From NCBI GenBank assembly GCA_904394975.1, contig CAJFNQ010000011.1, positions 1 to 64,000 on the forward strand: a stretch of 64,000 nucleotides of DNA, given 5' to 3'. The position numbers and the translations under genes were made by a program. How positions within the stretch are numbered: the first letter of the stretch is position 1; every line of letters starts with the position of its first letter. Below, in pieces: positions 59,046 to 64,000 of the stretch. Source of the stretch: Metaruminococcus_A gallistercoris. Its GTDB lineage: Bacteria; Bacillota; Clostridia; Oscillospirales; Ruminococcaceae. The notes below the pieces were generated by a model. The model had not been told where the DNA came from and did no database searches. It worked only from the letters and a program-made list of their open reading frames with translations.

Positions 59046-60314
59046 TTATACGTTTTCCCGCTCCGGGACCGCCGCGCTCGCCTTCCGGTCCGACAGCCCA
59101 ACGGAATACCGGAACAGAACCAAACCGATGAGGAAAAACGCCCCCAAAGCACCTACGCCGATGCTGCTGCTTCCGGTCAGCTGAGAGACTAGGCTGACAG
59201 TCATGGTACCTAACAGTGAAGCGCCTTTTCCGCAGATATCCAACAATCCAAAATACTCCCCAGACTTTTCCGGCGGGATGATTTTGGCAAAATGAGAACG
59301 TGAAAGCGCCTGAACACCACCCTGGAACATGCCAACCACTACCGCAAGAATCCAGAAATGAAGCTGCAACGACATAAACATGGCGAACACCGCAATCCCA
59401 AAATAAGCGATGATGCAAATGGTGAGCAGCCGTGCGGTCGGCATTTTGCGGGAAAGCCGCCCGATGATAATTGACGATGGGAACGCGACAATCTGGGTGA
59501 CCAGGAGCGCGAGCAGCAGCCCGGTGGTATCAAACCCAAGTGCCGTTCCATATGCGGTCGCCATATCAATAATGGTATAAACCCCGTCGATGTAAAAGAA
59601 GAACGCCAAAATAAAGAAGAGAACACGCTTGTCTTTCGCGATTTCCTTCAACGTCTGCCAGAGTCTTGAAAAATCGTTCTGCCACCTGCTGTCCTGCACA
59701 TAATGCTTTTGGTGATAAGAACGGAACAGCGGCACAGTGCAGCCAAGCCACCAGAGCGCAACCACAAGAAACGCCAACAGCATTGCCGTTGATGTGGAAA
59801 TGCCAATCGGCTCCGCTCCCAGCACAAGCCCAAGGCAGATTAAAAACGGCAAACAACTGCCAATGTAGCCCCATGCATACCCTTGCGAAGAAACACTGTC
59901 CATCCGCTCTTTTTCAGTGATATCCCCTAACATGGAATCATAAAAAATCAAGCTTCCGGAATATCCCGCTTTGGTAAGGACAAAAACAACAAGGAAGATA
60001 AACCAGCTTTCCAGAAAGCCCAGAACCGTGCACCCCAGCACACCAAGCAGGACCATGATGGCAAACAAAGGCTTTTTTCTTCCCTTCCGGTCGGATATCG
60101 TTCCCAGGACAGGACCAGCAAGCGCCACGATCAACGTTGCCGCAGACGCCGCGTAACCCCAGTAAGCAAGATAATCCACTGAACTGAGGCCGGCATTTTC
60201 CGCTAATGCGTTAAAATAAATGGGAATGATGGTGGAAACCAGCAAAATAAACGCCGAATTGCCCACATCGTACAAAATCCATTTTTTCTCCTGCCCGGTC
60301 AATTTAAACTTCAT
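59046..60314 (-). CDS. MFS transporter (UMF1/Atg22-like)
   Basis: 422 residues, twelve membrane helices. WILYDVGNSAFILLVSTIIP at the start and the GTISDRKGRKKPLF loop are typical of the Vps22/UMF1 branch of the major facilitator superfamily, as is the STSTAMLLAFLVVALWWLGC region and FQGGVQALSRSHFAKIIPPE. Function is likely efflux or nutrient transport. It overlaps the end of the next upstream gene (60304) by 11 bp. Confidence 0.88.
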   Translation of the reverse strand: MKFKLTGQEKKWILYDVGNSAFILLVSTIIPIYFNALAENAGLSSVDYLAYWGYAASAATLIVALAGPVLGTISDRKGRKKPLFAIMVLLGVLGCTVLGFLESWFIFLVVFVLTKAGYSGSLIFYDSMLGDITEKERMDSVSSQGYAWGYIGSCLPFLICLGLVLGAEPIGISTSTAMLLAFLVVALWWLGCTVPLFRSYHQKHYVQDSRWQNDFSRLWQTLKEIAKDKRVLFFILAFFFYIDGVYTIIDMATAYGTALGFDTTGLLLALLVTQIVAFPSSIIIGRLSRKMPTARLLTICIIAYFGIAVFAMFMSLQLHFWILAVVVGMFQGGVQALSRSHFAKIIPPEKSGEYFGLLDICGKGASLLGTMTVSLVSQLTGSSSIGVGALGAFFLIGLVLFRYSVGLSDRKASAAVPERENV

Positions 60315-61137
60315 GTTGCTCCTCCTCAGCTTTTTCTATCAAACGGGAACTGAACGTATAGCGGTACAAGGGGTCATACGGCAAATTCCCGCGGGCGCTT
60401 TCCTCAAAATCCCGAATCAAGCCTGCCGCTTTCGGGATAGCCGCTTGATACCGTTTTAGTAAAATCTCATCGCTGTCACGGCACACTGGGTCCGGCTTTT
60501 CATCAACCAGCAAGCCGTTCATCTCACGATAATGGCCGGAAAGCCGCAGGATGGTGCGAATTATCCACCGTTTTCCCCGCCCGGGCGCACAAAGCAGCCG
60601 ATTGTAAAACACCATGCTGCGAAGGGCACGGAAAATCTCTTCAGGCGTTACATCGGCATAAAACCGGCTGATGACCTCCGCCCGGTCTTTGGAAGGATGA
60701 ATGTGTTCTGCCAACTTTTTCGCAACCGGGTCATACCCATCTGCGACGAGAAGCGAACGGTCAAACGACACCTCAATGTGCGCATGCCCCACCCCGCTTT
60801 CGGCAATCTTTTCATCAATGTAATCATGGCACTCCCGGTCGAGCGCAAAATGGCACAGAAAACCGTAAATATAAGCGACGTACTCATCCTGAAAACCGCT
60901 TTTATGCCAAACATCACCAGCATGGATAAAAAAGGAAGAAGCAGGCTGTTCATGCATGGCGTAACCAATCCGGTTGACTGGGTCGGAAGTCAGTGGACGA
61001 TAATAAAACAAAAGATCCGGCCCATGCAAACCAATATCAAATAACTCCCGATATGCCTCGATCTGTTGCTGCTGTTTTTGAGGCAGGCAGCGCAGCACAT
61101 CGTTTCCAAACCGAACATGCGCATATGTAGACGGCAT
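60304..61137 (-). CDS. zinc-dependent phospholipase C family protein
   Basis: 277 residues. MPSTYAHVRFGNDVL, IGLHGPDLLFYYRPL and YIYGFLCHFALDRECHDYID carry the histidines and aspartates typical of this zinc-PLC-like family of Clostridia. EVSFDRSLLVADGYDP follows. No signal peptide is evident, unlike secreted phospholipases, so the role is uncertain. ATG 61137 follows GGAGAG. Overlaps the MFS gene start, so cotranscribed. Confidence 0.85.
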   Translation of the reverse strand: MPSTYAHVRFGNDVLRCLPQKQQQQIEAYRELFDIGLHGPDLLFYYRPLTSDPVNRIGYAMHEQPASSFFIHAGDVWHKSGFQDEYVAYIYGFLCHFALDRECHDYIDEKIAESGVGHAHIEVSFDRSLLVADGYDPVAKKLAEHIHPSKDRAEVISRFYADVTPEEIFRALRSMVFYNRLLCAPGRGKRWIIRTILRLSGHYREMNGLLVDEKPDPVCRDSDEILLKRYQAAIPKAAGLIRDFEESARGNLPYDPLYRYTFSSRLIEKAEEEQHEV

Positions 61138-61338
61138 TGCTTTTCTCTCCCCATGCCAAGCGACCGGCCGCGGCTGTTTCCCCATCCCGGCAGATCTGGC
61201 AACACCTAGTTTTACGGTACTTTGGTCTGACGCAACACGGCACTTTAGATTTCTGCACTCATTATAAAGCGATTTGGTTAATTCAACCGATTGGCTCCGG
61301 TAAAATCTAAGTAAAACAATGTTGCCTTACTTTGCCGT

Positions 61339-61866
61339 TTAACTATTCCGCGCTCCGCGTGCAAACCGGCAGACAAGCTGCGGAGCTTTCTCTTGAATCA
61401 GCCGGATAAACTCCTTTTCGGTTTCTCCGGTAAACTGTTTCCGGTCAATCACGACTATCTGCCACTCTTTTGTGAACAACACATAATAATGCTGGGTGCC
61501 AACCAGCCGGCTGAGCACACTATATGGAAAACTCAATTCGCCGTGGGTCGTCTCGTTCAGCAGTTTGAACTCCTGCTCCTGCAACAAAAGCTTTCCCTCG
61601 ACCTGATCGGTTCCGTACATTTCATTCATTCGCCGAAGGCTGCGCTCTGCCTGTTGTCTGCGCAGCAGGTAAAACTCCACCTGAAGCACAGCCGCCCCAA
61701 CGACTGCTATCAGCAGCAGGGTATATTCCCCCACACATGCCGCCGCGATGCCAGCCAAAAGGAGCACCGCCGTTAAAATCCAAATCCATTTTTTGAGACC
61801 CGGTTTGATTAGATGCGGGCGAAGCTCCAAGAGGGCTTTGCGATTGACTAGTGTATGCAGTTCCAT
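61339..61866 (-). CDS. YcxB-like membrane protein
   Basis: 175 residues. Two adjoining membrane helices (WIWILTAVLLLAGIAAACVG; LLLIAVVGAAVLQVEFYLL), then a cytoplasmic domain with LPFSVLSRLVGT-like and YVLFTKEWQIVVIDRKQFTG strands resembling YcxB-like proteins. Function unknown. ATG 61866 with AAAGGG. Confidence 0.7.
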   Translation of the reverse strand: MELHTLVNRKALLELRPHLIKPGLKKWIWILTAVLLLAGIAAACVGEYTLLLIAVVGAAVLQVEFYLLRRQQAERSLRRMNEMYGTDQVEGKLLLQEQEFKLLNETTHGELSFPYSVLSRLVGTQHYYVLFTKEWQIVVIDRKQFTGETEKEFIRLIQEKAPQLVCRFARGARNS

Positions 61867-62085
61867 AAAAATTCCCTTTCGCGGTTCATACATTCTATTG
61901 TTATTATATCGCGCCACACATTCAAAAAGCAACCGTTCCTACCCCAATCAATCGGCTTTTTCAACAGACAAATCTCCGCTAACCGTTTTCGATGAGCGTC
62001 ATAGGGAACAGTGCCCCGGCTCAATGTTTCACCGTTCGTCATCCGTAAAAAATTCAATCGAGATCATTCTGCTTCAAATCACCAA

Positions 62086-62119
62086 TCAAAAAACCCCGAA
62101 CTCAACAAAAAGTCCGGGG
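62086..62119 (-). terminator. terminator of the yoaK-like gene
   Basis: CCCCGGACT-loop-AGTTCGGGGTTTTTTG read on the minus strand, ~85 bp after the stop at 62203. Confidence 0.75.
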
Positions 62120-62202
62120 GTGCAGCCGTTTTCGGCCAGTTTTTCTTCTATATTACTGCAAGCGCCGAAATAAAAAGGTTAACATAACGCAACAATCACC
62201 TT

Positions 62203-62952
62203 TTAGTGGCCCAGCGGCTTTCGCTCAAACATATCCTTTTCGGTGGTCCGGTCCGCATGAAACAAGGTGCAGAACACAATTCCAAACGGGATCAACGTAG
62301 CCCAGATCGCCTTCCCCGAAAAGAGATGGCACAAGACGGTTCCCACCACCGCGCCGAGCACAAAAAACAACAGCATTTCAAAATGCCTCGTTAACTTTTT
62401 GCGATGCGCTTTATTTCCAGTGCGAAAATATTTAATCTCTTTCGCCAAACCGATCCCAATCTGCCGGATATGGTTGGTGGCAAAGGTAGTCGCCATAGGG
62501 ATACCCTCCGCCTGACGGAAGGTATTGTACTGCATAGACGCAATGAAATTAATTGCCACCTGAGAAATTTGTACCGGGGCAGAATCCGGTACAAAGCCAA
62601 GCCCAGCTACCACCAGCATTTCAATGACGATTAAAAGTGTGTCCCAACGCATGGGAAGATGACGTTTAATGGGGTTGGGAAGCAGTTCAGAAACGACCGC
62701 ACCCATCAGATAAGCCGAGATGGGGATGAGGTAATAAAGCGCCTCGCTCCACTTTGCTTCTCCAAGCGCCATCCCCATCAAAACCACATTTCCTGTCTGA
62801 GCATTGCAGAACACGTTGCCCCGCAAAAGAAACGTATACGCGCCGAAAAAGCCGGCTACTCCAATGAGAATGTGAAAGACCCATTTTCGTTCACACATGA
62901 GAAAATAGGTTTCATCCTTTTGCTGACTGTTTTTCAATAAAAATCTCTCCAT
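62203..62952 (-). CDS. YoaK/DUF1275-family membrane protein
   Basis: 249 residues, six to seven membrane helices. FFGAYTFLLRGNVFCNAQTGNVVLMGMALG is the diagnostic block with Q-T-G-N, followed by ATTFATNHIRQIGIGLAKEI. Possibly a small transporter; function unknown. The promoter region and some AT-rich, gene-free DNA fill 62953-63315. Confidence 0.9.
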   Translation of the reverse strand: MERFLLKNSQQKDETYFLMCERKWVFHILIGVAGFFGAYTFLLRGNVFCNAQTGNVVLMGMALGEAKWSEALYYLIPISAYLMGAVVSELLPNPIKRHLPMRWDTLLIVIEMLVVAGLGFVPDSAPVQISQVAINFIASMQYNTFRQAEGIPMATTFATNHIRQIGIGLAKEIKYFRTGNKAHRKKLTRHFEMLLFFVLGAVVGTVLCHLFSGKAIWATLIPFGIVFCTLFHADRTTEKDMFERKPLGH

Positions 62953-63313
62953 TTTTCAGATGAATCATTAACGTCATCTTTATCCATTGTTTCCGCTGTA
63001 AACAGCAAAAGCACTGATTACAATAAGAATTGCCGCTTTAAAATAGCCCTAATGAAACACACTCGCTCTCAGTCTGTTGGCAGTACACGAGAAGAAGAAC
63101 GACATTCTTTATTTTGGCGCAGCCTAAAACGGCAGAGCGTTTTCGCACGATTCGTGTTACGCCTATAATGAAAATTATTTTGAAAAAGATTTTACAATAT
63201 AAAACATGCAAAAAGCCCGCGGCCATGGGAGTTCCACAGTTACGGGTTTTTAACTTAAAAAAGGAACTCGAAAAATTTCTGACCCAATCGCAAATCGTTT
63301 TACCTTAAAAATA

Positions 63314-63346
63314 AAAGCTTGGAGCGCAAATCGGCTCCAAGCCCTG
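63314..63346 (-). terminator. terminator of tRNA-Leu(TAG)
   Basis: GCTTGGAGC-loop-GCTCCAAGC followed by TTTTATTTTT on the minus strand, just after the tRNA. Confidence 0.85.
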
Positions 63347-63349
63347 CTT

Positions 63350-63432
63350 GGTGCGGATAACAGGACTTGAACCTGCACGTCGGAGACACCAGATCCTAAG
63401 TCTGGCGCGTCTGCCAATTCCGCCATATCCGC
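63350..63432 (-). tRNA. tRNA-Leu (anticodon TAG)
   Basis: Acceptor GCGGATA/TATCCGC, anticodon stem CCAGA/TCTGG with loop CTTAGGA, class II variable arm, T-loop TTCAAGT, encoded CCA (63350-63352). Confidence 0.95.
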
Positions 63433-63498
63433 ATGTGCGCCCAATCGGGCGAGACGAACAATATTTTATCATTCCCACTGGCGTTTGTCAACAAACGA

Positions 63499-64000
63499 CT
63501 AATACGGCATGCGTTTGATTTGTTCGATATTGGCGCGAATTTCAGCGGCAAGCTCGTCAATGCCGGAAAATTTTCGCTCCCCACGGACAAACTCTTTAAA
63601 GCTGACTTTTATGTTTTGCCCGTACAAATGCGCACTTACTCCTATGATATATGTTTCAGCGAGGGGGAACCGCTCACCTGCGATGGTCGGCTTTACCCCA
63701 ACATTGGTGATGGATTTATACCGTTTCCCTTCCACAATCGCATAAGACGCGTACACTCCAAACCGGGGAATCACAAACTGTTCGGGATAGATCTGGTTGA
63801 TGGTCGGAATTCCAATTTTTCTTCCGATTTCTAACCCGTGCGCCACTTCAAAATCTATACAGTAATCGTACCCCAGCAAGCGGTTTGCCACCGGTATATC
63901 GCCCTCCGCCAAACAATGGCGAATGCGTGTGGAACTAACCGGTTTTCCTTCGTCCAGCAAGACGGGAACCGCTAAAAGCCGGATACCGAAACGGTCGCAG
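63499..64000 (-). CDS. ribF: riboflavin kinase/FAD synthetase RibF, C-terminal part (cut by window edge)
   Basis: The frame is open to the right window edge; the first codons visible read CDRFGIRLLAVPV. SSTRIRHCLAEGDIPVANRLLG ends the FAD-synthetase half (STRIR motif). The riboflavin kinase half follows: VAHGLEIGRKIGIPTINQIY, RFGVYASYAIVEGKRYKSIT, NVGVKPTI and the C-terminal IKVSFKEFVRGERKF. Converts riboflavin to FMN and FAD. In these organisms ribF often lies beside truB and rbfA, which would be outside the window. Confidence 0.93.
   Translation of the reverse strand, partial: CDRFGIRLLAVPVLLDEGKPVSSTRIRHCLAEGDIPVANRLLGYDYCIDFEVAHGLEIGRKIGIPTINQIYPEQFVIPRFGVYASYAIVEGKRYKSITNVGVKPTIAGERFPLAETYIIGVSAHLYGQNIKVSFKEFVRGERKFSGIDELAAEIRANIEQIKRMPY

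Noticed and set aside
63114..63308. A 64-codon rightward frame before tRNA-Leu(TAG)
   Set aside because: Basic, low-complexity peptide without a ribosome site, overlapping a GC hairpin.

Overview
This 64 kb window looks like the chromosome of an anaerobic Firmicute, probably a gut Clostridia of the Oscillospiraceae/Ruminococcaceae type. The reasons are moderate GC, strong AGGAGG ribosome sites, frequent TTG starts, many U-tailed hairpin terminators, and a gene set of GH43, GH29, CE15, CUT1 sugar transport, a sodium-pump decarboxylase, HxlR and LCP proteins. No rRNA, CRISPR array, transposase or integrase was recognised. Three tRNAs are present: Pro(GGG), Leu(GAG) and Leu(TAG).

Layout. 1-2700: a DUF4417-type gene followed by a broken duplicate of its C-terminal module, tRNA-Pro and a small NTP kinase. 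2814-8336: a compact 5.5 kb genetic element in the 3' end of tRNA-Leu(GAG). It is bounded by 29-bp direct repeats and carries 11-bp arm-type repeats inside both ends. It has a divergent ribbon-helix-helix regulator with three palindromic operators, an orphan sigma factor, a winged-helix replication-initiator-like gene beside iteron-like repeats, three predicted small RNAs on the plus strand, and 13 copies of the 8-mer GAGCGGGA. It has no recognisable integrase or relaxase. This element is the most unusual part of the window.

8500-18600: amino-acid biosynthesis. The order ilvB-cimA-leuC-leuD-leuB forms one leftward operon, divergent from tyrA and sharing a TTAACNGTTAA palindrome with it. 18900-30700: a hemicellulose or oligosaccharide region with two paralogous solute-binding proteins, one permease pair, GH43, an AraC regulator, a URO-D-like protein and a CE15-like esterase. 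Both binding-protein promoters carry the same operator-like 12-mer. 30700-36900: DAHP synthase behind a leader peptide with Tyr-Tyr-Trp codons and a terminator, which suggests attenuation. This is followed by a leftward oadB-oadG-pyk operon, dedA and tcdA.

36900-64000: mostly housekeeping and accessory genes. These include a pentapeptide protein, PAP2 phosphatase, DMT exporter, nitroreductase, an overlapping sirtuin-esterase-yaaA-DUF5131 operon, metallophosphoesterase, alpha-L-fucosidase, the MoxR/DUF58/transglutaminase operon, an NhaC antiporter, regulators, GT2, a DUF885 lipoprotein, membrane proteins and the 5'-truncated (window edge) ribF. All calls come from reading the sequence; no database search was run.
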